A stretch of 64,000 bases of DNA, from NCBI RefSeq assembly GCF_008905045.1, contig NZ_VWMY01000002.1, forward strand, positions 142,096 through 206,095, read 5' to 3'. The notes beneath the pieces are model-generated. The model saw only the letters and a program-made list of their open reading frames with translations, was not told where the DNA came from and made no database searches. A program made the position numbers and the translations under genes. Source of the DNA: Streptomyces albicerus. GTDB lineage: Bacteria > Actinomycetota > Actinomycetes > Streptomycetales > Streptomycetaceae. Shown piece by piece: positions 8,847 through 17,026 of the stretch. Numbering within the stretch: the stretch's first letter is position 1; every line of letters starts with the position of its first letter.

Positions 8847-9494
8847 TCACGCTCCGCTCACCAGCACCACCTCCAGGGTGCGCGGCCCGTGCACCCCCTC
8901 GACCCGGTCCAGTTCGATGTCACTGGTCGCCGAAGGTCCGGAGATCCAGGTCAGCGGGCGGGCCGGGTCGAGGCGCTCCAAGGCTTGCGGGACCGAGGAC
9001 ACGACCTGGTCGGGGACGCGTACGACACAGATGTGGTGGTCCGGGACCAGGGTGATCCGGCGGCGGCCCTGGTCCGGGCCCCCGTCGAGCACGATGGTGC
9101 CGGTCTCGGCGATGGCGACGGCGCACGCGGTGACGACGCTGTCGACGCGGTCCAGTTCATCCGGGGTGCTCGCGGCACGGTCGTGCACGCGCGTCGCGTC
9201 CACGGCCTTGAGCCAGTAAGCCGGCAGCGCCGGCGGGACGAGTACGGACTTGGAGCCCCGCTGTGCGAGCAGCCGCATCAGCACGTCCGACAGCTCTTCG
9301 TCCGCACAACGATGTACCAGCGCCCGGTAGTCCGCCAGATTCTCCGCCAGCAGATCCACCGTCTGCTCGACACTCCGGCCCCCGTGCTCGCGCAGATACC
9401 CGCGCTCAAAGGCCTGGTCGTACGGCGTGTCGTCCCGTGGCACATCGGCGAGCGCGCGCCGCACGCGGGCCAGGATCAGGTCCCTGCTGCTCAC
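8847..9494 (-). CDS. lutC: LutC-type lactate utilisation protein
   Basis: A 215-residue protein of the LutC/YkgG (LUD domain) family, the third component of the LutABC complex that oxidises L-lactate to pyruvate. Visible family features include AETGTIVLDGG near residue 130 and TWISGPSATSDIELDRVEGVHGP near the C-terminus. The start is GTG 9494, which overlaps the lutB stop (GTGA); a longer open frame upstream is antisense to nothing real and was rejected. It is the last gene of lutA-lutB-lutC. Confidence 0.9.
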   Translation of the reverse strand: MSSRDLILARVRRALADVPRDDTPYDQAFERGYLREHGGRSVEQTVDLLAENLADYRALVHRCADEELSDVLMRLLAQRGSKSVLVPPALPAYWLKAVDATRVHDRAASTPDELDRVDSVVTACAVAIAETGTIVLDGGPDQGRRRITLVPDHHICVVRVPDQVVSSVPQALERLDPARPLTWISGPSATSDIELDRVEGVHGPRTLEVVLVSGA

Positions 9495-10969
9495 TTTTCG
9501 TCCTTCCCACCGTGCGTACGCTGCCACCAGTCGCGGAACGGCTCCGCGGGCACCGTCGGCAGCGCACGGGTGGCGCTCCACGCCTTGCCGGGTCCGGGCA
9601 GTGTCCGCGGATGGAAGCGGCGCGTCCGGGACGCGAGCCGCTGGCCGGTGCGCAGCGCGCCCGGGTGGCTGAAGGCCCACCGTGCGGCGCGCATCGCCGC
9701 TCGCTCGGCGGCGTGGCCCTTCGCGGGCTTCAGCACGACCTTGGCGCCGTCGCGGGTGACGGCACCGCCCTCGACGACCCGTTCCCGCAGGTGCACCAGC
9801 ACCTCCGGGATGTCGATGGCGACCGGGCACACGTCGTAGCAGGCGCCGCACAGCGACGACGCGTACGGCAGGGAGGCGTCGATCTCGCTTGCGGTGCCCC
9901 GGAGTTGGGGGCTGAGGATGGCGCCGATCGGGCCCGGGTAGACCGAGCCGTACGCGTGGCCGCCCGCCCGCTCGTACACCGGGCAGACGTTGAGACACGC
10001 CGAGCAGCGGATGCAGCTCAGCGCCTGTCGGCCGACCTCGTCGGCGAGCGTGTCGGTGCGGCCGTTGTCGATGAGGACCAGGTGGAAGGTCCCCGGACCG
10101 TCCTCGTCCGTCGTGCCCGTCCACGTCGACGTGTACGGGTTCATGCGCTCGGCCGTGGAGGAGCGGGGGAGTGTCTGGAGGAAGACCTCCAGGTCCTGCC
10201 AGGTCGGCACGATCTTCTCGATGCCGACGACCGAGATCAGCGTCTCCGGGAGGGTCAGGCACATCCGGCCGTTGCCCTCGGACTCCACGACGACCAGCGT
10301 GCCGGTCTCGGCGACCATGAAGTTGGCGCCGGAGACGCCGACCTTGGCGCGCAGGAACTTCTCGCGGAGGTGCAGGCGGGCGGCTTCCGCCAGTTCGGCG
10401 GGCGTGTCGGTCAGGCCTTCGGGGGCCGGGCGGCCCCATTCGCTCATCTCGCTCGCGAAGATGTCGCGGATCTCGCCGCGGTTGCGGTGGATGGCCGGGA
10501 CGAGGATGTGGGACGGCCGGTCCTTGCCCAACTGCACGATGAGCTCGGCGAGATCGGTCTCGTAGGCGTGGATGCCCTCGGCCTCCAGCGCCTCGTTGAG
10601 GCCGATCTCCTGCGTGGCCATCGACTTGACCTTGACGACCTCGCTCTCGCCGGTCGCCTTGACGAGATACGTGACGATCCGGTTGGCCTCGTCCGCGTCG
10701 GCGGCCCAGTGCACGGTGCCGCCGGCCGCCGTGACCGACTCCTCCAACTGCACCAGATACCAGTCGAGATGACGGAGTGTGTGGTCCTTGATCTGCTTGC
10801 CGGCCTCGCGCAGCTCGGCCCAGTCGGACATCTCCGCGACCGCGTTGGCGCGTTTGGCGCGGATGGTGTGCGTGGCGTGGCGCAGGTTGCCGCGCAGGGT
10901 CTGGTTGTGGACGGCTTCGTGCGCGGCCTTCGGGAAGGACGGCATACCGACGAAAGTCCCACCGCTCAT
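9491..10969 (-). CDS. lutB: LutB-type iron-sulfur lactate utilisation protein
   Basis: A 492-residue LutB family protein. It carries an N-terminal LUD domain (LEESVTAAGGTVHWA, MVAETGTLVVVESEGNG) and a bacterial ferredoxin-type module with two cysteine clusters, CIRCSACLNVCPVY near residue 310 and CGACYDVCPV near residue 375, to hold two [4Fe-4S] clusters. It acts with LutA and LutC at the cytoplasmic side of the membrane in L-lactate oxidation. The ATG at 10969 lies 28 bases after lutA ends, and its 3' end overlaps lutC by four bases. Confidence 0.93.
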   Translation of the reverse strand: MSGGTFVGMPSFPKAAHEAVHNQTLRGNLRHATHTIRAKRANAVAEMSDWAELREAGKQIKDHTLRHLDWYLVQLEESVTAAGGTVHWAADADEANRIVTYLVKATGESEVVKVKSMATQEIGLNEALEAEGIHAYETDLAELIVQLGKDRPSHILVPAIHRNRGEIRDIFASEMSEWGRPAPEGLTDTPAELAEAARLHLREKFLRAKVGVSGANFMVAETGTLVVVESEGNGRMCLTLPETLISVVGIEKIVPTWQDLEVFLQTLPRSSTAERMNPYTSTWTGTTDEDGPGTFHLVLIDNGRTDTLADEVGRQALSCIRCSACLNVCPVYERAGGHAYGSVYPGPIGAILSPQLRGTASEIDASLPYASSLCGACYDVCPVAIDIPEVLVHLRERVVEGGAVTRDGAKVVLKPAKGHAAERAAMRAARWAFSHPGALRTGQRLASRTRRFHPRTLPGPGKAWSATRALPTVPAEPFRDWWQRTHGGKDEK

Positions 10970-10997
10970 GCGCTCGGCTCCTCTCCGCTGTTCCCGC

Positions 10998-11753
10998 TCA
11001 TACCAGCGGCTCCTCTTCCGTGCTCGCCAGGATCTCCGCGATGTGCACCGGGCGCATGTCCGTCCTCAGCCGGGTCATGGTGCCGCCGATGTGCATGAGG
11101 CAGGAGTTGTCGGCGGCGCACAGCACCTCGGCGCCCGTCGACTCGGCGTTGCGGATCTTGTCGGCACCCATCGCCGCCGATACATCGGAGTTCTTGACGG
11201 CGAACGTGCCACCGAAGCCGCAGCACTCGTCGGCGCCCGGCAGCTCTCTCAGCTCAAGTCCCTTGACGGACTGGAGCAGCCGGCGCGGCCGGTCGCCGAG
11301 GCCGAGGCTGCGCAGGCCGTGACAGGTGGGGTGGTACGTGACGGTGTGCGGGTAGTACGCGCCCACGTCCGTCACGCCGAGCACGTCCACCAGGAACTCG
11401 GTGAGTTCGTACGTCTTCGGTACGACCGGCGCGAGAGTGGCGGCGAGGGTGTCCCCGCGGCCCTCGGCGCGCGCCCGCTCGCCCATCCGGGGATACAGCT
11501 CCCGGACCATCGCGCCGCACGACCCGGAGGGCGTCACGATCGCTTCGTACCCACCGAAAACATCGGAGAAATGACGAGCCAGCGGCTCGGCCTCATGCCG
11601 ATACCCGGTGTTGTAGTGCGCCTGCCCGCAGCAGGTCTGCGCCATCGGGAAGTCGACCTCGACGCCCAGCCTGGTCAGCAGTTTCACCACGGCACGGCCA
11701 GTGTCCGGATAGAGCGTGTCGTTGACGCAGGTCAGGAACAGAGCGACACGCAT
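10998..11753 (-). CDS. lutA: LutA-type (CCG domain) lactate utilisation protein
   Basis: A 251-residue protein with two cysteine-rich CCG domains typical of LutA/GlpC/HdrB proteins: MAQTCCGQAHYNTG near residue 40 and ADECCGFGGTF near residue 173. These bind an Fe-S cluster and pass electrons from lactate oxidation. AAGGAG precedes the ATG at 11753. First gene of lutABC, 154 bases downstream of rhaB on the same strand. The context suggests it removes the L-lactate made from rhamnose by the neighbouring aldolase-dehydrogenase. Confidence 0.93.
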   Translation of the reverse strand: MRVALFLTCVNDTLYPDTGRAVVKLLTRLGVEVDFPMAQTCCGQAHYNTGYRHEAEPLARHFSDVFGGYEAIVTPSGSCGAMVRELYPRMGERARAEGRGDTLAATLAPVVPKTYELTEFLVDVLGVTDVGAYYPHTVTYHPTCHGLRSLGLGDRPRRLLQSVKGLELRELPGADECCGFGGTFAVKNSDVSAAMGADKIRNAESTGAEVLCAADNSCLMHIGGTMTRLRTDMRPVHIAEILASTEEEPLV

Positions 11754-11829
11754 CGCAGCTCCTTGGGATCGATCATCGGATGAGTGCAGCGTAGCGCCGC
11801 TGGGAATGAGGTGCGACGACTGCGGGTGG

Positions 11830-11885
11830 TTGACTGCCGGTCGTTTGTGGCTGGTCGCGCAGTTCCCCGCGCCCCTGTGGGCGCC
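11830..11885 (-). repeat. intergenic stem-loop repeat, copy 1
   Basis: On the minus strand this reads as a stem-loop (GCGCCC-ACAG-GGGCGC) whose 3' arm runs into the 20-base core GGGGCGCGGGGAACTGCGCG (positions 11856-11875), followed by ACCAGCC and a GCAGT-containing tail. The same arrangement recurs near 15490, 35938 and 57246. This copy lies just downstream of rhaB in the same orientation and could end rhaB transcription. Confidence 0.75.
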
Positions 11886-11907
11886 GGTGCTCGCGGGGGC
11901 TTTCCTG

Positions 11908-13344
11908 TCATCTGCCGGCGAGCCGGGCTTCGGCCCTTTGCCATACGGCGACCGTGCCTCGTGGCTCGTACCGGGTCAATGGCTGCGTACGAGCGAGGAG
12001 TTGGCGCATCGACGTACGGTCGCCGACCAGGCCGTGGGCCCGGGCCTGCACGAGTACGTTGCCCAGGGCCGCCGCCTCCGCGGGACCCGCCACGACCGGC
12101 AGGCCGCAGGCGTCGGCGGTGAGCTGGCACAGCAGGGCGTTGCGGGTGCCGCCGCCGACGATGTGGACGACGTCGACCGGGTGGTCGGCCAGTTCCTGCG
12201 CCTGGGCGATCGCCCGGCGGTGGGCCAGCGCGAGCGAGTCGAGGATGCAGCGCGTGATCTCTGCGGGCGACTCGGGCACGGGCTGTCCCGACTCCCGGCA
12301 GGCGTCGGCGATGCGGGAGGGCATCCGGCCGGGGGCCAGGAAGGCCGCGTCCCCCGCGTCCACGACGGACCGCAGCGCCGGCACCTCGGCGGCGGCCGAC
12401 AGAAGCTCCCCGAGGTCGGGGTCCCCCCATTCCCGTACGCACTCCTGGAGCAGCCACAGCCCCATGATGTTCCGGAGATAGCGGACCGTGCCGTCCAGGC
12501 CCAGCTCGTTGGTGAAGTTGGCCGCGCGGCTCGCCTCGGTGAGGACGGGCGCCTCCAGCTCCAGGCCCGCCAGGGACCAGGTGCCGGTGCAGATGTACGC
12601 GAAGCGCTCACCCACGGCCGGGACGGCGGCCACCGCGGACGCGGTGTCGTGCGAACCGACCGTCGTCACCGGCACCGGGCCGGTCAGCCCGGTCTCGTCC
12701 AGCACGCTCTGCTGGAGCAGACCCGCCGGACTCCCGGGACGCCGCAGGGGCGGGAACAGCTCCAGGTCGATGCCGAGGCGCGCCGCGACGTCGTACGACC
12801 AGTCGCGGGTGCGCGGGTCGATCAGCTGGGTGGTGGAGGCGTTGGTGAGCTCCGTGCCGGACTCGCCCGTGAGCCAGTACGACAGCAGGTCGGGGATGAG
12901 CAACAGGCGGCTCGCGTATGCCAGTTGGGACGATGAACGGGCGGCCACCAGCTGGTACAGCGTGTTGAACGGGGCGTACTGGAGCCCGGTCGCCGCGTAC
13001 AGGTCGGTGGCGGGCACGGTGGCCCACACCTTCTCCGCGACGCCCTGGGTGCGGGTGTCCCGGTAGTGCACCGGGTTGCCGAGCAGCGCCCCGTCGGCGT
13101 CGAGCAGGCCGTAGTCCACGGCCCAGCTGTCGATGCCGACGGAGTCGACCTGTCCTGCCGCCCGGAGCCCGTCGAGGACGCCCCGGTACAGCGCGAGGAT
13201 GTCCCAGCGCAGTCCTTCGGGGACCCGCACCGGCCGGTTCGGGAAGCGGTGCGCCTCCGTCAGGTCCAGCGAGTCGGGGCCCACGCGGCCGACCATGACG
13301 CGCCCGCTGGACGCGCCGAGGTCGACCGCGGCGTACGACTTCAC
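11908..13344 (-). CDS. rhaB: rhamnulokinase
   Basis: A 478-residue FGGY-family sugar kinase. The N-terminal phosphate loop is YAAVDLGASSGRVM, the middle carries GTWSLAG, and the C-terminal nucleotide-binding region has VVHIVGGGTRNALLCQ and AAALGNVLVQARA. It phosphorylates L-rhamnulose to L-rhamnulose-1-phosphate. The start is GTG 13344, chosen because GGAGGTGA lies six bases upstream; the much longer open frame across rhaD in this phase is a shadow. The gap to the rhaD stop is 14 bases, so the genes are cotranscribed. Confidence 0.93.
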   Translation of the reverse strand: MKSYAAVDLGASSGRVMVGRVGPDSLDLTEAHRFPNRPVRVPEGLRWDILALYRGVLDGLRAAGQVDSVGIDSWAVDYGLLDADGALLGNPVHYRDTRTQGVAEKVWATVPATDLYAATGLQYAPFNTLYQLVAARSSSQLAYASRLLLIPDLLSYWLTGESGTELTNASTTQLIDPRTRDWSYDVAARLGIDLELFPPLRRPGSPAGLLQQSVLDETGLTGPVPVTTVGSHDTASAVAAVPAVGERFAYICTGTWSLAGLELEAPVLTEASRAANFTNELGLDGTVRYLRNIMGLWLLQECVREWGDPDLGELLSAAAEVPALRSVVDAGDAAFLAPGRMPSRIADACRESGQPVPESPAEITRCILDSLALAHRRAIAQAQELADHPVDVVHIVGGGTRNALLCQLTADACGLPVVAGPAEAAALGNVLVQARAHGLVGDRTSMRQLLARTQPLTRYEPRGTVAVWQRAEARLAGR

Positions 13345-13358
13345 GGCAGTCACCTCCG

Positions 13359-15398
13359 TCACCGGAGGAAGGCGGCTGCGACGCCGGCGTCGACCGGGAC
13401 GTGCAGACCGGTGGTGTGCGTGAGGTCGCCGCCCGTCAGGGCGAACACGGCGTTCGCGACGTGCTCGGGCAGTACCTCGCGCTTGAGGATGGTCCGCTGG
13501 GCGTAGAACTCGCCGAGCTTCTCCTCCTCGATGCCGTACGTGGCCGCGCGCTGAGCGCCCCAGCCGCCCGCGAAGATCCCGGAGCCGCGCACGACCCCGT
13601 CGGGGTTGATGCCGTTGACGCGAATGCCGTACTCGCCCAACTCGGCGGCAAGCAGCCGAACTTGATGCGCCTGGTCGGCCTTGGTGGCGGAGTACGCGAT
13701 GTTGTTCGGACCGGCGAAGACGGCGTTCTTGGACGCGATGTAGACGACATCGCCGCCAAGACCCTGCGCGATCATCACCCGGGCCGCCTCGCGCGAGACG
13801 AGGAAGGAGCCGCGGGCCATGATGTCGTGCTGGAGGTCCCAGTCCTTGGCCGTGGTCTCGAGGAGTGGCTTGGAGATGGAGATGCCGGCGTTGTTGACCA
13901 CCAGGTCGACGCCGCCGAAGGCGAGGACCGCCGCCTTGAAGGCCTCGGCGATCTGCTCCTCCGAGGTGACGTCGACGGTGACGGCGACGGCCTTGTCGGG
14001 ACCGCCCAGACCGGAGGCGACATCGGCCGCGTTCTCCGCGTTCAGGTCCGCGATCACGACACACGCGCCCTCGGCCACCAGCCGCTCGGCGATCGCCTTG
14101 CCGATACCGCTGCCCGCGCCCGTCACCAGCGCCACCCGCGTGGCGAGCGGCTTGGGCTTCGGCATCCGCTGGAGCTTGGCCTCTTCGAGAGCCCAGTACT
14201 CGATACGGAACTTCTCGGACTCCTCGATCGGCGCGTACGTCGAGACGGCCTCCGCCCCGCGCATCACGTTGATCGCGTTGACGTAGAACTCGCCGGCCAC
14301 GCGCGCGGTCTGCTTGTCCTTGCCGAAGGAGAACATGCCGACACCGGGAACCAGCACGATCGCCGGGTCCGCGCCGCGCATCGCGGGGGAGTCGGCGTCG
14401 GCGTGCCGCTGGTAGTAGGCGGCGTACTCCTCGCGGTACTCGGCGTGCAGTTCCTTCAGCCGGCCGATCGCCTCGTCCAGCTCGACGGTCGGCGGCAGAT
14501 CGAGAACGAGCGGCCTGACCTTCGTACGGAGGAAGTGGTCCGGGCAGGAGGTGCCGAGGGCGGCGAGGCGCGGGTGCTCGGCGCTCGCGAGGAAGTCGAG
14601 GACGACCTCGGAGTCGGTGAAGTGACCGACCTGCGGACGGTCCTGGGAGGCCAGCGACCGGATCACCGGGGCGAGAGCGGCGGCCCGCTCCCTGCGCTCG
14701 GCGGCGCCGAGCGCCGCGTACCCCTCGATGACGGGACCGAACGGCTCCGCCTTGCCGTGCTCGGTGAGGAAGGCCTCGGCGGTACGGATGATGTGCAGCG
14801 AGTTGCGCTCGCACTCCTCGGCCGTGTCACCCCAGGCGGTGATGCCGTGCCCGCCCAGGACGCAGCCGATCGCCTGCGGGTTCGCCTCCTTGACGGCGGC
14901 GATGTCAAGACCGAGCTGGAACCCGGGCCGACGCCACGGCACCCACACCACGCTGTCCCCGAAGCACTCGGCGGTCAGCTTCTCCCCGTCGGCGGCGCAG
15001 GCCAGCGCGATACCGGAGTCGGGATGCAGATGATCCACATGGGCGGCATCCACCAGACCGTGCATCGCCGTGTCGATCGACGGAGCCGCCCCACCCTTGC
15101 CGTGCAGGCAGTAGTCGAACGCGGCGACCATCTCGTCCTCGCGCTCCACCCCCGGGTACACGTCCGTCATGGCCCGCAGCCGATCGAGCCGCAGCACGGC
15201 CAGTCCCGCCTCGGTCAGCGTGCCGAGGTCGCCACCCGACCCCTTGACCCACATCAGCTCGACGTCGCCGCCGGTCACGGGATCGGTGTCGGTGCCCTTC
15301 GCGGAAGTGTTGCCCCCCGCGTAGTTGGTGTTCCGAGGATCGGCGCCAAGCCGGTTCGAACGAGCCAGCAGAGCGGCGGCTTCGGGATGGGGTGCCAT
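13359..15398 (-). CDS. rhaD: bifunctional rhamnulose-1-phosphate aldolase / L-lactaldehyde dehydrogenase (RhaD/RhaEW type)
   Basis: A 679-residue fusion. Residues 1 to about 415 are a class II aldolase/adducin-type domain (DTAMHGLVDAAHVDHLHPDS, GGHGITAWGDTAEECE) that splits L-rhamnulose-1-phosphate into dihydroxyacetone phosphate and L-lactaldehyde. Residues about 420-679 are a short-chain dehydrogenase with the nucleotide-binding motif TGAGSGIGKAI, NNAGIS and the catalytic YSATK. By analogy with Bacillus RhaEW, the second domain oxidises lactaldehyde to L-lactate. ATG 15398 has AAGGACTAGGAAC upstream. The adjacent lutABC genes fit lactate as the product. Confidence 0.92.
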   Translation of the reverse strand: MAPHPEAAALLARSNRLGADPRNTNYAGGNTSAKGTDTDPVTGGDVELMWVKGSGGDLGTLTEAGLAVLRLDRLRAMTDVYPGVEREDEMVAAFDYCLHGKGGAAPSIDTAMHGLVDAAHVDHLHPDSGIALACAADGEKLTAECFGDSVVWVPWRRPGFQLGLDIAAVKEANPQAIGCVLGGHGITAWGDTAEECERNSLHIIRTAEAFLTEHGKAEPFGPVIEGYAALGAAERRERAAALAPVIRSLASQDRPQVGHFTDSEVVLDFLASAEHPRLAALGTSCPDHFLRTKVRPLVLDLPPTVELDEAIGRLKELHAEYREEYAAYYQRHADADSPAMRGADPAIVLVPGVGMFSFGKDKQTARVAGEFYVNAINVMRGAEAVSTYAPIEESEKFRIEYWALEEAKLQRMPKPKPLATRVALVTGAGSGIGKAIAERLVAEGACVVIADLNAENAADVASGLGGPDKAVAVTVDVTSEEQIAEAFKAAVLAFGGVDLVVNNAGISISKPLLETTAKDWDLQHDIMARGSFLVSREAARVMIAQGLGGDVVYIASKNAVFAGPNNIAYSATKADQAHQVRLLAAELGEYGIRVNGINPDGVVRGSGIFAGGWGAQRAATYGIEEEKLGEFYAQRTILKREVLPEHVANAVFALTGGDLTHTTGLHVPVDAGVAAAFLR

Positions 15399-15484
15399 GT
15401 TCCTAGTCCTTAGAAGAGTGTGTACGCGTATTCATGGGGGAGCGTGGGACGCCCGTTCAGACTCGGGGCCGGGGACGCGCCCCG

Positions 15485-15545
15485 TCTTTTAGGGGCGCGG
15501 GGAACTGCGCGATCAGCCCAATACGACCCGCAGTCTGCAACGGAC
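15485..15545 (+). repeat. intergenic stem-loop repeat, copy 2
   Basis: Stem CGCGCCCC pairs with GGGGCGCG across an eight-base loop, followed by the shared 20-base core (15492-15511) and ATCAGCC, then a GCAGTC-containing tail. It lies in the 173-base gap between rhaI and rhaD, oriented opposite to those genes. As a stem-loop it could weaken read-through from rhaI to rhaD. Confidence 0.75.
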
Positions 15546-15571
15546 CGCACAAGGCAGACGAAACCCAGCGG

Positions 15572-16732
15572 CTACGCCCCCCACCCGGCCTGCTGCCCAC
15601 CAACCCGCTCCTCAGTGATCTTCTGCTGCCAGCCGGAGGCGTGGTACGCGGAAATCGGGTCGGGGTTCAACCCCAGCTCCTCACGAACTTCCGCGACCAA
15701 CGGCCGCACATCCGTGTTGTACGCGTCCATCACGACAGCATTCGCACCGAGCACGTCACCGGCCCGCTGGGCGGCAACCAGCGCCTCCCGGTCAACAAGC
15801 AGCGCCTTGGCGGTAGCCTCCTGCACATTCATCACCGACCGGATGATCGCCGGGATCTTCGCCTCGATGTTGTGGCACTGGTCGAGCATGAACGCCACAT
15901 CCGGAGTGAACCCACCCCCACGGATCACCTCGTACATGATCCGGAACAGCTGGAAGGGATCAGCGGCCCCGACCATCAGGTCGTCATCCGCATAGAACCG
16001 CGAGTTGAAGTCGAACGCCCCGAGCTTCCCCTCCCGCAGCAGCGTCGCGACGATGAACTCGATGTTGGTCCCGGGGGCGTGATGCCCGGTGTCGACGACG
16101 ACCTGCGCCTTCGGGCCGAGCTTCAGGCAGTGCGCGTACGCCGTACCCCAGTCCGGCACATCGGTCGTATAGAAGGCGGGCTCGAAGAACTTGTACTCCA
16201 GCAGCATCCGCTGGTCGTCCCCGAGCCGTTCGTACACCCGGGCCAGCCCCTCGGCGAGCCGGTCCTGGCGCTCACGGATGTCGTCCTGACCGGGATAGTT
16301 CGTACCGTCCGCGAACCACAGCTTCAGGTCCTTCGAACCGGTCGCATCCATGATGTCCACGCACTCGAGCAAGTGGTCGAGCGCCTTGCGGCGCACCGCC
16401 GCGTCCGGGTGGCAGATGCTGCCCAGCTTGTAGTCGTCGTCCTGGAAGGTATTGGAATTGATCGCGCCGAGCTGCAGGCCGCGCTCCTCGGCGTGCTTCG
16501 CCAGCGCCGCGTAGTCGTCGACCTTGTCCCACGGGATGTGCAGCGCCACGGTCGGCGCGGCCCCGGTGAACTCGTGCACCTTCGCGGCGTCGTCCAGCTT
16601 CTCGAAGGGATTGCGCGGGACACCTGGCTGCGCGAACACCTTGAAGCGGGTTCCCGAGTTCCCGTACGCCCACGACGGCGTCTCTACTGCCTGGGTCTTG
16701 AGGGCGGCCTTCACCGCGGCAAGCTCGGTCAC
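15572..16732 (-). CDS. rhaI: L-rhamnose isomerase
   Basis: A 386-residue TIM-barrel isomerase of the RhaI (Pseudomonas/Bacillus) class rather than E. coli RhaA. Metal and substrate motifs are visible: SNTFQDDDYKLGSICHPD, WFADGTNYPGQDD, EYKFFEPAFY, VVVDTGHHAPGTN and FDFNSRFYADDDL. It converts L-rhamnose to L-rhamnulose. The start is GTG 16732, preceded by AGGAG; an in-frame ATG further upstream lies inside the operator region and was rejected. First gene of the rhaI-rhaD-rhaB-lutABC series, divergent from the transporter operon. Confidence 0.93.
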   Translation of the reverse strand: MTELAAVKAALKTQAVETPSWAYGNSGTRFKVFAQPGVPRNPFEKLDDAAKVHEFTGAAPTVALHIPWDKVDDYAALAKHAEERGLQLGAINSNTFQDDDYKLGSICHPDAAVRRKALDHLLECVDIMDATGSKDLKLWFADGTNYPGQDDIRERQDRLAEGLARVYERLGDDQRMLLEYKFFEPAFYTTDVPDWGTAYAHCLKLGPKAQVVVDTGHHAPGTNIEFIVATLLREGKLGAFDFNSRFYADDDLMVGAADPFQLFRIMYEVIRGGGFTPDVAFMLDQCHNIEAKIPAIIRSVMNVQEATAKALLVDREALVAAQRAGDVLGANAVVMDAYNTDVRPLVAEVREELGLNPDPISAYHASGWQQKITEERVGGQQAGWGA

Positions 16733-16775
16733 TTCAGGGCTCCTGTGACTTCGGTTGTGGCATCGGGTCTGAACG

Positions 16776-16794
16776 ACTTCAGTGCGACTGAAGT
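16776..16794. promoter_or_regulatory. 19-bp palindrome, possible rhamnose operator
   Basis: ACTTCAGTGCGACTGAAGT is a perfect inverted repeat (8-base arms, 3-base centre) 44 bases upstream of the rhaI start. It shares the TTCAG/CTGAA half-site with the palindrome at 16806 and is a candidate binding site for the LacI regulator encoded at 23580. Confidence 0.55.
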
Positions 16795-16805
16795 GCATCT
16801 TCAGT

Positions 16806-16819
16806 CTGAAACGATTCAG
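16806..16819. promoter_or_regulatory. LacI-type operator candidate
   Basis: CTGAAACGATTCAG has five-base inverted arms around a central ACGA, close to the TGAAACGTTTCA consensus common to LacI-family regulators. It lies 74 bases upstream of rhaI in the shared divergent promoter region. Confidence 0.6.
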
Positions 16820-16927
16820 AAGGCTGAAGCTATGAGCACGTCGAAGGGCTGTCAACCCCTGCGGCGATTACGTCTCTCCGTGATTCGGTTGTGACCTTTG
16901 GCTATCGAAAATTTCGGCCTTTACCCA

Positions 16928-16957
16928 TTGACGTGACCTGCGTGACCTGCCTAACGT
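16928..16957 (+). promoter_or_regulatory. promoter of the rhamnose ABC transporter operon
   Basis: TTGACG (16928-16933) and TAACGT (16952-16957) are separated by 18 bases, a reasonable match to a housekeeping-sigma promoter reading toward the ATPase gene at 17027. The operator at 16972 falls just downstream, where a repressor would block initiation. Confidence 0.5.
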
Positions 16958-16971
16958 CCCGGCAACCTAGT

Positions 16972-16983
16972 TGAAACCTTTCA
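16972..16983. promoter_or_regulatory. LacI-type operator candidate overlapping the transporter transcription start
   Basis: TGAAACCTTTCA has perfect five-base arms around CC. It starts 15 bases after the proposed -10 element, so it would sit at about +9 to +20, a typical repressor position. Confidence 0.6.
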
Positions 16984-17026
16984 CGACGCCGTGAGATCGC
17001 TTCCGCCGCGTCGTCGAGGAGCCTCC

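Noticed and set aside
11908..14814. A 968-codon minus-strand frame that would make a giant rhamnulokinase
   Set aside because: The upstream half overlaps the well-supported rhaD gene in another phase; rhaB has its own GGAGGTGA site and GTG start at 13344.
15351..15362. A GGTTCGAA segment considered as part of a tRNA
   Set aside because: It lies inside the rhaD coding region and no acceptor, D or anticodon arm can be built around it.
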